Made by a program: the position numbers and the translations under genes. From positions 1-7,388 of the forward strand of contig ONSE01000189.1 in NCBI GenBank assembly GCA_900320415.1: a stretch of 7,388 nt of DNA, written 5' to 3'. Origin of the DNA: an uncultured Eubacteriales bacterium. GTDB taxonomy: Bacteria > Bacillota > Clostridia > Oscillospirales > Acutalibacteraceae. Positions 1 through 7,388 of this stretch are shown here, piece after piece. Below the pieces are notes generated by a model that saw only the letters and a program-made list of their open reading frames with translations, was not told the origin of the DNA and searched no databases. The number at the start of each line of letters is the position of its first letter. Position 1 is the stretch's first letter.

Positions 1-3000
1 CGTCGTTGTTGATATACTGATTGCAGTTCAGCTTCAGGTCAGCGCACGCGGGACAGAATTCAAAGGAGTCGGATTCTGTTCGGGTCGCGTCGTAAACAGT
101 CAGTTTAAGGTTGCGTTTTTCGATTGTGTCGGGTGAGGTGAAGGGTACGCTGAACATTTTGGTTTCACCCGCGGAGAGCGAGGATTCTGGGGCGGCAAAG
201 GAGCTGAGCAGCTTGCCGTCGTAATCGGACACCTCGAAAATCAGGTTTCCTGTGGGCAGAACGCCGTTGTTCTTCACATTGACGAGCATATTCGCTTCCT
301 CGCCCTTATGGATGGAAGTGTAGTCGATGACGGTATCTGCAATCACGGGCTGCGGTTTCTGGCTGACAGCCGTGGTGACGAGGTTGGACTGACAGCCGTT
401 TTCGGTGTCGATATCCTCGTAGTAAGTCAGGTTGAGCTTTCCGTTGATGAAGGCTGCCTCCAGCTTGCGGATATTTCCGTTTGCTTCCGCCGCCGTAACG
501 GGTGACGACCATGCGCCTGTCTCATTGTCAAGGCAGATCTGAGATATCTGATTTCCCTTGCTCAGGAAGATCACGGAGCTTGTTCCGTCGTTTTCAAGAA
601 GCCTAAAGCCGGAGGAAAGGGTGCCGGGAACTCTGCACAGCGCTGAGGTGGCGCCGCCGCCGATATCATAGCTCATCAGCATTTCGTTTTCATACCACAT
701 CACCGTGTCACGGTTGCGGAGCTTTCCTGTTTCCACATCGGAAACAATGCCTTCGGCGAGTGTTTTGGTATCGCCTGTTTCCGTGTCATAGAGGATGAGG
801 TTCCTGTCGTCGGATGTTGAAAGGTCACAGTCAGCATCCTCCGTAAAGACGAGGCAGCTGCCGATGGAGCTGCAGTTGAGGATGGTGCCCGCGTTTTCCT
901 TGACGGCCTCAGGAGCGCTCCAGCTGCCGTTTTCGTATCTGCTGCATACGAGGGCGTTGCTGTTGTCGGTGAACAGGGGATTGCGGCTGCTGCTTTCCAG
1001 CCATACCGCCGTAGGTCTGCCGCCGCTGCAGCTGACGGAGGGAGCCGCCTCATAGGAATTGTTGTCCGTCAGTCTTACCGCAGGCTCAAACTCCTCTGTT
1101 TCGGGATTGAAGGAGGAGGCGTAGACCTCAACGGAACCGAAGGCCTCATCCATTGTCATGTCATCACTCAGGCTGCGGGATGCCTGCGTGTAGACGAGCT
1201 GCGCGTTGGTGCCGTCGCTTGCAAGCGAGAAGCTGAGATCCGCACGGCTGTTGTCGTCTACCTTTTTGGGCACTGACCACTTGCCGCTCGTGCTGTCGAG
1301 TACGCTGTAATAGAGTGCGAGCGCGTTCGAGACGTTCTCGGAGGATTTGTCAATTCCTCTGTAAACCATAACGGTCTTGCCGTCCGCTGTCACGATGCGG
1401 GGAGCCTCGGCGGCGTCCGCGTTTTCAATCAGCGTCGCGGTTCCCTCGGGAAGTCCCGCGGGAGCGTCCCAGGCGGTGCCGCGAAGGAGAAGATCGCTGT
1501 TGATACTGTAGTTTTCGGAATTGAATATCGCGCCGACGGCATCGTTGTGGTAGATGGTCCACCTGTCCTCAAAGAGGGTGATTTCCTGATTGTACCACGC
1601 GATTTGCAGGTACAGTCCCAACCTGCCGTTCAGGTAGACCTCCTTGACGATCCAGGGAATGATGAGCGCCTGTACGCCGATCCTCGCTTCTCCGAATACG
1701 CCCGCGCTGAAGTACGGGATTCCCGCACCCGCGGTTACCTTTGCGGCGAATTCCAGACCGAGGATGATGCCTTCGGTCAGCGCCTTGTATTCGGAGGAGA
1801 TGCCGAGCTCGATGGAAGCTGTCAGCGACAGGGTTTCGCTGAGAGTGATCGGTATGACAACCTCAAACATCTGGTAGAAGGTATGGGAGGCGCTGAAGGA
1901 AAGGATCAGCGCTGATTTGCTGGGAAGCAGCTCTCCCGTCTTGTAACACATCTCAACGACCGCCGAAACGCTGACGTCGATGTTTGTTTTGGACGGGAAG
2001 CCCGTGGAGTCACCCTTCTTTTCGGGCTTTTTCTTGATCAGTTCCTTGATGGAATCGAAGTCCTTGGCGTTTTTCAGATATTCCTCGATTTCTTCGGGGC
2101 CTGTGTCGTATTTGGAGAATATGAAGGTCAGTGCGACCTTTTGCTCGATTTTGTCGTGTGAGAAATGGATCTTTACATAACCGGGGAAGGCAAAGTCAAA
2201 CTCCGCGGGGAACAGCCAGTCGGGAGAGTTGTAGAACTTGAAATGCTTCAGGTCGGGCAGTCCCAGCTCGGGATTCTCGTCCACGGCAACCGTTTTGATA
2301 TGGAGCGCTGCGGTTTTCTTTGTGTTTTCCGTTTCGACCTCCAGCGTAATGGCGTTATCACCGGAATTCACGGCGAAGTCAGAGGCATAGCAGTCCGCCT
2401 CAAACACGTTGGTTTCGGGGTCGTAGTGCTCGGAGCGCGTGATGACAGCTTTATTGCCCTGGAGGAGGATAAAGCCTGTCGCTTTCTCGCCTGCGCAGAT
2501 GATCCGCAGGTGGACCTTCTCGATATTTCCGTCGCTGTCCTTGGCGTTGACCGCGATGGTGCCGAAGGAGTTAAGCGCGTCAAAGCCGTTGACCATGACG
2601 CTCTCAATGGCGAATTCGCCCTTTCTGTAGAGTGTCACGTCGTAGGATCTGGCGAGCAGCTTGCCGGTGAGGGCGGTGCTGTAGTAATCGGTGAAATCCG
2701 CGTGGGATACCTTGATATATCTGCAGTTGATGGAGGGCTTGGTATCCTCGTCAATAACAGCCTTTCCGTCATTGTCACTGTAGAAGATCTGGTTGCTGCC
2801 GAGGTCAACCTTCGCGCCCTTGACGGGGTTTCCGTCCTTATCCTTAACACGGAGGATAAAGGCGTCGGTTTCCTCGGGGTGCTTTTTCTTGTATTTCGCG
2901 GTAAAGAAGTCGGTGTCATATTCCCTGACCGTGATGTCGAGACCCGCTCCGCTGAGAGCCTTGATGGAGGAGGTCTTGAAGGAGGCGAATCTTGTCAGAT

Positions 3001-6000
3001 CGGTGAAGTAATAGAACACCATCTTGTTGCCGGGCTTGAGTGTGCTCTCTGCTTTCCGGATTTCCGTCGCCTCTCCGTTGGCGTCGATCAGATCGATGCA
3101 GTAGGCGTCCTCGATGAAGTCAGCGCCTTCGCCGAGGAATTTGATATCCTTGATCGGGAGCTCGCCGGTGTTTTCCAGCACCAGATTATAAAAGACCTTC
3201 GTGTGGTAGTTGCCCTTTGACGCCTGGATCTCAACCTTGAGGGGCGAGGAGTCGCTCACGACGATGGTGCCGCCCGAAACAAAGGTTGCCTGGATCGGCT
3301 TGTTGAACTGGGAGAGTGTGCCGCAGAAGTCGGCGGAAAGAGTGTATTCTCCCGCCTTGTCGCCGCGGATGATCCACTGTACGGTTTTGCTGGTGCCTCC
3401 CGCGATGCTGCCGAGCGAAACGCCCGGGGAGACGCTGGCGTCGCTGAGAACCGTCTGCGCGATGGAGAGACCGTCGGGGACGTTGAGCATGACGCTGCTG
3501 TTGTCGATCGAGAACTGGGAGGAGGCGTTGTTGAGGATATGCAGCTTTACGTCGAAGAAGTCCTTGAACGTGGAATATTGCATATGGACGGGAATATCGA
3601 TGTAGGCAATCAGCGGATTTCTGCCCGTACCGTCGGGATCAATCACCGTCGGGGTCAGCTGTCTTTTTCCGGAGAGGGTATCGACCGTGAGAGGACCGCC
3701 GCCGATGATGTTCCTGCCGTCAAAATAGAATGAACCGCTGATCGGTTGCTTTTCGTATTCCAGTGTGACCTTGTACTCGACAATATTGGTGCGCCAGTTG
3801 CTCGGGTCGCCCGTCTGGATCCCCGCCGCCTGGATCTCGTCGAAGTTCATCTTGTGGATTTCGAACCGTCCTGTGACGATTTCCTGTTTCGGGATGACCA
3901 GAACCACCTCGCTGCCGTCGCCCGTAACGGCGGTGGTGATCTTCGCGGGAAGATAACCGTCCTTGTAGGCGGCAAAGCTGTGGGTGCCGAGACTGCTGTC
4001 AAAATAGGCATAGCCCGCGGAGTTGGTTCTGAAGCTGCACTGGAGGTCGGTGCCCAGATCCAGATAAACCTCCGCCTGATAAACGGGAGAGAGGTTGTCG
4101 TCAAGGACGCGCACGGGAGTCGTGTTGACGAGCTCGCGGGAGGTGACCTTCACGGTTTCGGTGATGCTGTCCGTCTTGCCGTTTTCGTCGGCGACGGTGA
4201 GGGTGAGGCTGTACTCGCCTTCGCTGTCATAGACATGGCAGACAAAGGCGTCGGTGGTGGTGACGGGAGAGGTTCCGTCTCCGAAATCATAGGTGTAACC
4301 CGTGATTTTTCCCGTACCCTCGACGGAGTTGCCGCCCAGATAGATATACTCGCTGCCAAACACAACGGTGGGAGGCACGTTCAGCACCGCCTTGGGATTG
4401 CGGTAGTTTTCGATCGTGATCGCGGGGGTATCCGCGGAGGTTGTGTTGTTGAGCTTGTCATACGCGACGATACGGTACTTGAAATAGGTGTTCTTTCCGA
4501 TTTCCTTGTCATCAAAGCTGAACCTTCCGGAGGCGCTCACGTCCATCCTCTTGATGTACTGGAAGCCGCCGTCCTCGGCGATCTGACGCATGATGCAGAA
4601 GCACTGCAGATCGTCTGAAGGGGAGCTCCAGCTGAGCTTGTTCACGCCGTCCTGATGCTCCAGCTTGACGTCCTTGATCTCGGGACCGTCCTTATCGATG
4701 CGGTAGCGGACGGTTTTTTCCTCCATTTCATTTCCTGCGGCGTCGGCGGCGTTGATCTTGACCGTGACCTCGGTGCCGTCGGAAAGGGTGTCGAGAGGAA
4801 GCTGCGCGTTGAGAAGAATGCTGCGAGAGGTGTTGCCCGTGACCTCATTGAGCGTCCGGAAGGAGTCGAGAAGGGCGTTTGTTTTGTAGCTGAGCGTCAG
4901 TCTGTCAAGCTTCGCGTTGTCAGAGACGCCGACGCTGATATTGTTGTTCTGAGGACTGATCAGTGCACCGTCTTCGGGCGAAAAGCCGTAGAGCACGGGC
5001 GGTTCCGTGTCGGGATGAACGGTACAGCTGACGGGCTCGGACAGCTCGCTGAGATTGCCCGCGATGTCAACGGACTGCACCTTGTAGAAATAGGTTTCAC
5101 CCTGCTCTACCTCCTCATCGTAGATGGAGACGGCTCTGGTGCGGTTGCGGATGGATTTATAGGTGCCGTCTCTTGTCTCACTGCGGAATACGTTGTAGCC
5201 CAGTATGCTGCTGTCGGCAACGGGAGTCCAGGAGAGGTTGACGTAGTTCTGATCCGTTTCCGCCGTGATGCCGCTGGGAACGGGGCAGGGGGTGCGGTCG
5301 ATTTTGTATTCGCAGGGCGGGTTATCCTTGTCGGAAAGGGCGTTGCCCTGCGCGTCGGTCGCGGTAAACCTGACATAGAGCTTTCCCTCGGGATAACTGC
5401 CGGCGTCGAGTGTGAAGCGGAAGGTCTCCTTTTTTCCGGTTCCCGTGACGTCAAAGGTTTTCACGGTGTCCCAGTTCGTGTTGTCGGAGGAGGCCTTGAC
5501 CTCAACCTTTCTGAGGCAGTAGTCATCCTCCGCGGTAAAGGTGAAATCTATCCTGTCGGTGTACGCCTTCGCGTCGTCAGGCATCGGAGTAAGCTCCGTT
5601 ACCACGGGCGGATAAGAATCCTTGACGGTTGTGAAGGTGCATGGCTCCGAGGCGGTGCCGCGGTTGCCGTGTACGTCATACGCCACAACGCGGAAGGTAT
5701 ACTCGGTTTCGGGAGTCAGATTCTCAAGCTTGGCGCCGAGAGTGATGTACTTGCTGCCCAGAGCCTTGAAGCTTCCGTCCGCCTGCTTCTCTTCCAGGAG
5801 GAAGTAGCTCTTGTCGTCGTCTGTAATATCATTCCAGACAAGATTGACCAGGGTTCCGAGATTGGAGACGCAGCGCAGGTTCTGCACCTGAGCGGGACCC
5901 TGATTATCGCAGATATAGGATGCCTGCGGCGAGAAGGTGAAGTTATTCGCCGCGTCGTAAATCTTGGCAACGACATACAGCTCGCCAAAGGGAAGCGACG

Positions 6001-7388
6001 CGGTATCGATTTCCTCGGAGAAGCTGCTTCCGTCGCGGGAGACGATCAGGTTCCAGCTGTCCCTGGGAGCGTCGGCGTTTGTCGAATAGTAAAGCTCCGT
6101 TTTTACCACGCCGACATTGTCGGTCGCGGTCACGGTGAATCTCTGTTTGCCATAGATGTAGGACATGGTGGCGGGCGTCATTCTGATGAAAACAGGACTT
6201 TCCGTGTCGGCGATCAGTCCGCCCGAGGCGAGATCGTGAGTCTCGCTCTCCTGACCGAACGCGTCAACGCCGACCACGTAATAGTAGTACATGGTATCCT
6301 TTTTCACCTTTTTGTCGGTGTAGCTGAGGGTATCGCGGTTCCTGATCTCCGTGAGAAGCTCAAAGCCGCCGTCCGCTGAGACGGAACGATAGATACGGTA
6401 AATGGTGGTGTCTGCCTCCGCCGAGATCTGCCACGCGAGCTTGATGGTGGTTTCCAGAGGAGTGACCGTCAGGTGATCGATTTTGGCGGGAGCGGTTCTG
6501 TCAACATCGACCTCGATATCCTTGAAGGAAACGCCGCCGTTTTTGTCAGTGAAGCGGAAGCGAAGGGTGTAGCTGTCGGTTGCGACGTCAGTCAGCAGCC
6601 AGCTGCCCTTATAGGTGATGCCGTCAGCGGAAGAGGCGCTGCAGATTTCCTTCCAGTTTTCCTTGTCACTGCTGTAAAGGAAAACTGCCTTTGCCTTTTC
6701 GGCGGAGAGCGCGTCCTCCATCTCCGCGGTGAGCGTGATGGGGTTCGTGCCGCCGATGGCGGTCTTGCCGTTGGGGAGAGTGATACTCTTTACCTGCGAG
6801 CAGGCGGGAATAACACTGATTTCGCGTTTTTCGGAAACGACTCCGTGGTCGTCGACCGCGCAGACCGCGTAGAGGTATTCCTCTCCCGCGGTCAGATTGA
6901 CGTCGGTGTAGGAGGTTTCCTCGGTTTCCTCGACCTTGGTGCCGTTCTTATAGATGAGGTAGCGGTCAATGTCGGTGAAGCCCTTGGGCTTGTTCCAGGT
7001 GATCGTCACCTCGTTGCTGGACAGCTTGTCCACAGCGAGATCCGATACATAGAAATTATCCTGGATAAATTTGATGGTGACGTTTTTCAGGTTTTTCAGG
7101 TAATCGTGCGCGTAGCTGTCCTCAAAGCAGAGCGCCGTAAAGCTGCTGTCTGCGGGGAAGGCGTCACCGGCGATCGAGGTGAAGCCGCTGCCGAACACAA
7201 CCTCCTCAAGCTTCCTTTCGCTGAGGAAGGAATAGCTTTCGACTGTTTCGACAGTGTTTGTGAACTGAATGTTTTTGAGGTTGCCGCACTGGTAGCAGGC
7301 ACGGAAGCCGATGCTCTTGACGCCTTCGTTGAAAACGAGGCTCTCCAGAGCGGTGCAGTACTCAAAGGCATAGCTGCCGACGGCGAGA
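1..7388 (-). CDS. Giant multidomain surface protein (BspA-LRR, FN3/Ig array, PKD, CARDB, propeller), partial at both ends
   Basis: One reading frame is open from 7387 to 2 (2,462 codons) with no stop; start and stop both lie outside the window. The translation is continuous with no sign of a frameshift, since recognisable modules follow one another in the same frame. Domain order is LRR, five FN3 alternating with four Ig-like modules, PKD, regulatory-like, two CARDB/NEW3-like, regulatory-like, Ig-like, an unassigned beta module, a probable beta-propeller and CARDB. No transmembrane segment, signal peptide, LPXTG, SLH or dockerin is visible, but both termini are missing. Extracellular location is inferred from the domain types. 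No catalytic motif was recognised, so binding or adhesion is more likely than enzymatic activity. About 35 cysteines are spread along the chain, many for a Gram-positive secreted protein. Leucine is written CTC, CTG or CTT almost throughout. Automatic annotation would probably call it a leucine-rich repeat, FN3 or CARDB domain protein. The frame is certain; the function is not. Confidence 0.97.
53..358 (-). other. CARDB-like adhesion module
   Basis: Residues 2344-2445 begin KPQPVIADTVIDYTSIHKGE and continue with ANMLVNVKNNGVLPTGNLIF, the central V-x-V-x-N-x-G strand and turn of CARDB domains. The closing strands are SLSAGETKMFSVPF and RNLKLTVYDAT. The layout I-x-K-G-E, V-N-V-K-N-N-G and L-x-A-G-E-T is the standard CARDB order. 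A C-P-A-C follows at 2445-2448, then ADLKLNC, which may open a second CARDB cut by the window edge. Confidence 0.75.
359..1525 (-). other. Probable seven-bladed beta-propeller with BNR/Asp-box-like repeats
   Basis: Residues 1955-2343 contain seven repeats of a strand, a D/G turn and a hydrophobic strand ending in Y, W or F. Examples are PRIVTADGKTVMVYRG, FSLASDGTNAQLVYTQ, PSVSCSGGRPTAVWLES and LEAAFINGKLNLTYYED. Four blades close with G-x(1-2)-W-x-x-P: GTAWDAP near 1973, SGKWSVP near 2037, NGSWSAP near 2156 and TGAWSSP near 2293. The first two strands of each blade start roughly 37-66 residues apart. This matches BNR/sialidase-type propellers, where Asp boxes (S-x-D-x-G-x-T-W) sit in similar turns. 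The sialidase catalytic arginine triad and nucleophile tyrosine could not be assigned, so ligand binding is favoured over catalysis. Blade count and family are inferred. Confidence 0.65.
1538..2281 (-). other. Beta-rich module of unknown family with a charged helical insert
   Basis: Residues 1703-1950 match no family I can name. They open with a proline- and aromatic-rich part (LGLPDLKHFKFYNSPDWLF). A strongly charged, probably helical insert follows at about 1763-1795 (EEIEEYLKNAKDF, IKELIKKKPEKK). Then come some ten amphipathic strands with small and hydrophobic residues alternating (LILSFSASHTFYQMF, VVIPITLSETLSLTASIEL, IILGLEFAAKVTAGAGIPYF, AGVFGEARIGVQAL), ending in a W-T-I-Y at 1943-1946. 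No stretch looks long or hydrophobic enough for a membrane helix. Similar G-A-G-I-P-x-F-x-A-G-V-x-G strings seem to recur in giant Clostridia surface proteins, but that is from memory. Confidence 0.55.
2282..2650 (-). other. Ig-like beta module
   Basis: Residues 1580-1702 carry a run of alternating-hydrophobic strands (FAIESVMVNGF, TIAVNAKDSDGNI, VHLRIICAG, GFILLQGNKAVI, NAITLEVETENTKK). The end, G-D-N-A-I-T-L-E-V-E-T-E-N, resembles the final strands of bacterial Ig-like domains. It seems separate from the N-terminal array, as it lacks the D-x-x-x-P hinge and is not paired with an FN3. Confidence 0.55.
2663..2881 (-). other. Carboxypeptidase-regulatory-like module 2
   Basis: Residues 1503-1575 show ILRVKDKDGNPVKGAKVDLG, then the turn YSDNDGKAVI, then a last pair of strands around CRYIKVSHADFTDY. 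The D-x-x-G-N-P-V-x-G-A-x-V start and the D-x-D-G-x-A/Y turn are the classical pattern, closer to the family than module 1. The two modules flank the CARDB/NEW3-like pair. Confidence 0.75.
2888..3637 (-). other. Two CARDB/NEW3-like beta-sandwich modules in tandem
   Basis: Residues 1251-1376 and 1380-1500 each have the signature of the CARDB/NEW3/DUF11 group: a strand, then an L-x-N-N/T-x motif, then a V-P-D/L-P turn. Copy one has FDVKLHILNNASSQFSI and VMLNVPDGLSI, ending in VQWIIRGDKAGEYTLSADF. Copy two has KVFYNLVLENTGELPIKDIKF and LKPGNKMVFYYF. CARDB-type modules are extracellular adhesion or spacer domains. Family assignment is by pattern only and could be NEW3 or DUF11 instead. Confidence 0.6.
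3638..3883 (-). other. Beta-rich segment of no recognised family
   Basis: Residues 1169-1250 (TGRFEIHKMNFDEIQAAGI onward) contain a D-P-S-N-W motif, a strand pair VEYKVTLEYEKQPISGSFYF and a glycine triplet in NIIGGGPLTV. It leads directly into the CARDB/NEW3-like domain. It may be a small domain of its own or the N-terminal extension of the next one; I do not recognise it. Confidence 0.5.
3884..4138 (-). other. Carboxypeptidase-regulatory-like (CarboxypepD_reg/CnaB-type) module 1
   Basis: Residues 1084-1168 follow the family layout: V-L-D-D-N-x-S-P-V, then AEVYLDL, then a T-N-S-A-G-Y-A-Y-F turn, then LGTHSFAAYKDGYLPAK and a final strand VVLVIP. The sequence N-S-A-G-Y-x-Y-F and the K-D-G-Y-L-P are characteristic of this prealbumin-like beta-sandwich. 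It is non-catalytic; in surface proteins it serves as a rigid spacer. I cannot tell from sequence whether the Lys/Asn/Glu triad for an internal isopeptide bond is present. Confidence 0.75.
4139..4381 (-). other. PKD domain
   Basis: Residues 1003-1083 begin NVPPTVVF and contain YTYDFGDGTSPV at 1031-1042, the hallmark W/Y-x-F-G-D-G-x core of PKD domains. The expected strand HVYDSEGEYSLTLTVADENG follows, matching the family's H-x-Y-x-x-x-G-x-Y-x-V-x-L-x-V pattern. PKD is an Ig-like extracellular spacer or binding fold, common in secreted polysaccharide-degrading enzymes and surface proteins. Here it ends the FN3/Ig array and leads into a different set of beta modules, so it may act as a spacer between stalk and distal part. 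Confidence 0.9.
4412..7051 (-). repeat. Alternating array of five FN3 and four Ig-like modules (protein-level repeat of about 200 residues)
   Basis: FN3 modules lie at residues 114-194 (6806..7048), 299-390 (6218..6493), 497-588 (5624..5899), 700-790 (5018..5290) and 901-992 (4412..4687). Each has a B-strand tryptophan (ITWNKP, LAWQIS, LVWNDI, LSWTPV, LSWSSP) and a tyrosine-rich F-strand ending in a D-x-x-G/N turn (YFYKVQSVDIAGN, YTFRVVAYDVHGN). Ig-like modules lie between them at 197-296 (6500..6799), 395-493 (5909..6205), 590-697 (5297..5620) and 793-897 (4697..5011). Three of these share an early D-N/D-D turn (ATDNVGVVK, AEDDYCLRK, VSDNAKLDR), and three end in a strand closing with N (KIYDAANN, ATDAQGN, AADAAGN). 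FN3 starts are 185, 198, 203 and 201 residues apart. Module borders carry a D-x-x-x-P hinge. The DNA copies have diverged too far to align by eye. The array probably forms a stalk. Confidence 0.88.
7076..7387 (-). other. BspA-like leucine-rich repeats (LRR_5), C-terminal end of the repeat region
   Basis: Residues 1-104 hold about four repeats of roughly 22-25 residues with the BspA pattern: an aromatic-containing AF/CY/SF segment, a leucine pair, a short strand and a closing V-x-S/T-I/V. Examples are YAFEYCTALESLVF, GNLKNIQF and RKLEEVVFGSGFTSI. The last repeat (AFPADSSFTALCF, then SYAHDYLKN) is degenerate, as expected of a capping repeat. The region enters from beyond base 7388, so the true number of repeats is unknown. 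BspA-type LRRs in other bacteria are surface adhesins that bind host or partner proteins; the same role here is inferred. Confidence 0.85.

Noticed and set aside
700..1053. 117-codon minus-strand open frame and other minus-strand frames such as 5107..5454 and 7096..7371
   Set aside because: They are in another frame of the same strand, rich in Ala, Ser, Pro, Arg and Thr, as expected of out-of-frame reading of GC-rich sequence. They overlap the real frame completely.
1660..1690. Hydrophobic string in GVQALIIPWIVKEV as a transmembrane helix
   Set aside because: It is too short, broken by proline and followed by charged residues; it fits a pair of beta-strands better.
1513..2884. D-x-D-G strings (DKDG, DNDG, DSDG) as calcium-binding loops or a dockerin
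   Set aside because: They stand alone in turns between beta-strands. No paired 12-residue loops with the conserved spacing of dockerins or EF-hands are present.
2165..3220. 351-codon open frame on the plus strand
   Set aside because: Same antisense register as the 574-codon frame. It lies opposite the CARDB/NEW3-like and regulatory-like modules and has no protein-family features.
3746..4618. 290-codon open frame on the plus strand
   Set aside because: Opposite the PKD and regulatory-like modules, whose motifs (YDFGDGT) are unmistakable on the minus strand.
4655..6379. 574-codon open frame on the plus strand
   Set aside because: It is the exact codon-register complement of the minus-strand gene. 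Its translation has no recognisable domain, while the minus strand here encodes clear FN3 and Ig-like modules. It ends at a TCA serine codon of the real gene.
1..7388. Promoters, terminators, RNA genes, CRISPR arrays or insertion sequences
   Set aside because: The window is coding throughout and has no intergenic space. No regularly spaced DNA repeats, inverted terminal repeats or tRNA-like structures were seen.

Overview
The whole window lies inside one giant protein-coding gene on the minus strand. Reading from base 7387 down to base 2 gives 2,462 consecutive codons without a stop. The translation is ordinary secreted-protein sequence from end to end. Neither the start codon nor the stop codon is in the window, so the protein is longer than 2,462 residues. 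Residue numbers below count from the first complete codon, at 7387..7385.

The product is a modular extracellular or cell-surface protein made almost entirely of small beta-sandwich modules. From N- to C-terminus I see: the end of a BspA-like leucine-rich-repeat region (about residues 1-104); a regular array of five fibronectin type III (FN3) modules alternating with four bacterial Ig-like modules (113-992); a PKD domain (1003-1083); a carboxypeptidase-regulatory-like (CarboxypepD_reg/CnaB-type) module (1084-1168); a short unassigned beta segment (1169-1250); two CARDB/NEW3-like sandwiches (1251-1376 and 1380-1500); a second regulatory-like module (1503-1575); another Ig-like module (1580-1702); a beta-rich module of no family I can name (1703-1950); a probable seven-bladed, BNR/sialidase-like beta-propeller (1955-2343); and a CARDB-like domain (2344-2445), with what may be a second one beginning at the window edge.

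The organism is probably an anaerobic, gut- or rumen-type Clostridia (Ruminococcus/Oscillospiraceae-like). The reasons are the BspA-LRR, FN3, PKD and CARDB combination, the moderately GC-rich composition, and strong preference for C- or G-ending codons. No TTA or CTA leucine codon was met in the translation. This placement is inference, because there is no taxonomic marker gene in the window.

There are no RNA genes, mobile elements, CRISPR arrays, promoters, terminators or intergenic regions here. The long open frames on the plus strand (up to 574 codons) are codon-bias shadows of the minus-strand gene. No catalytic motif was seen. The likely job is binding (adhesin, carbohydrate or host/partner recognition), with the FN3/Ig array as a stalk and the LRR and propeller as the best candidates for binding heads.
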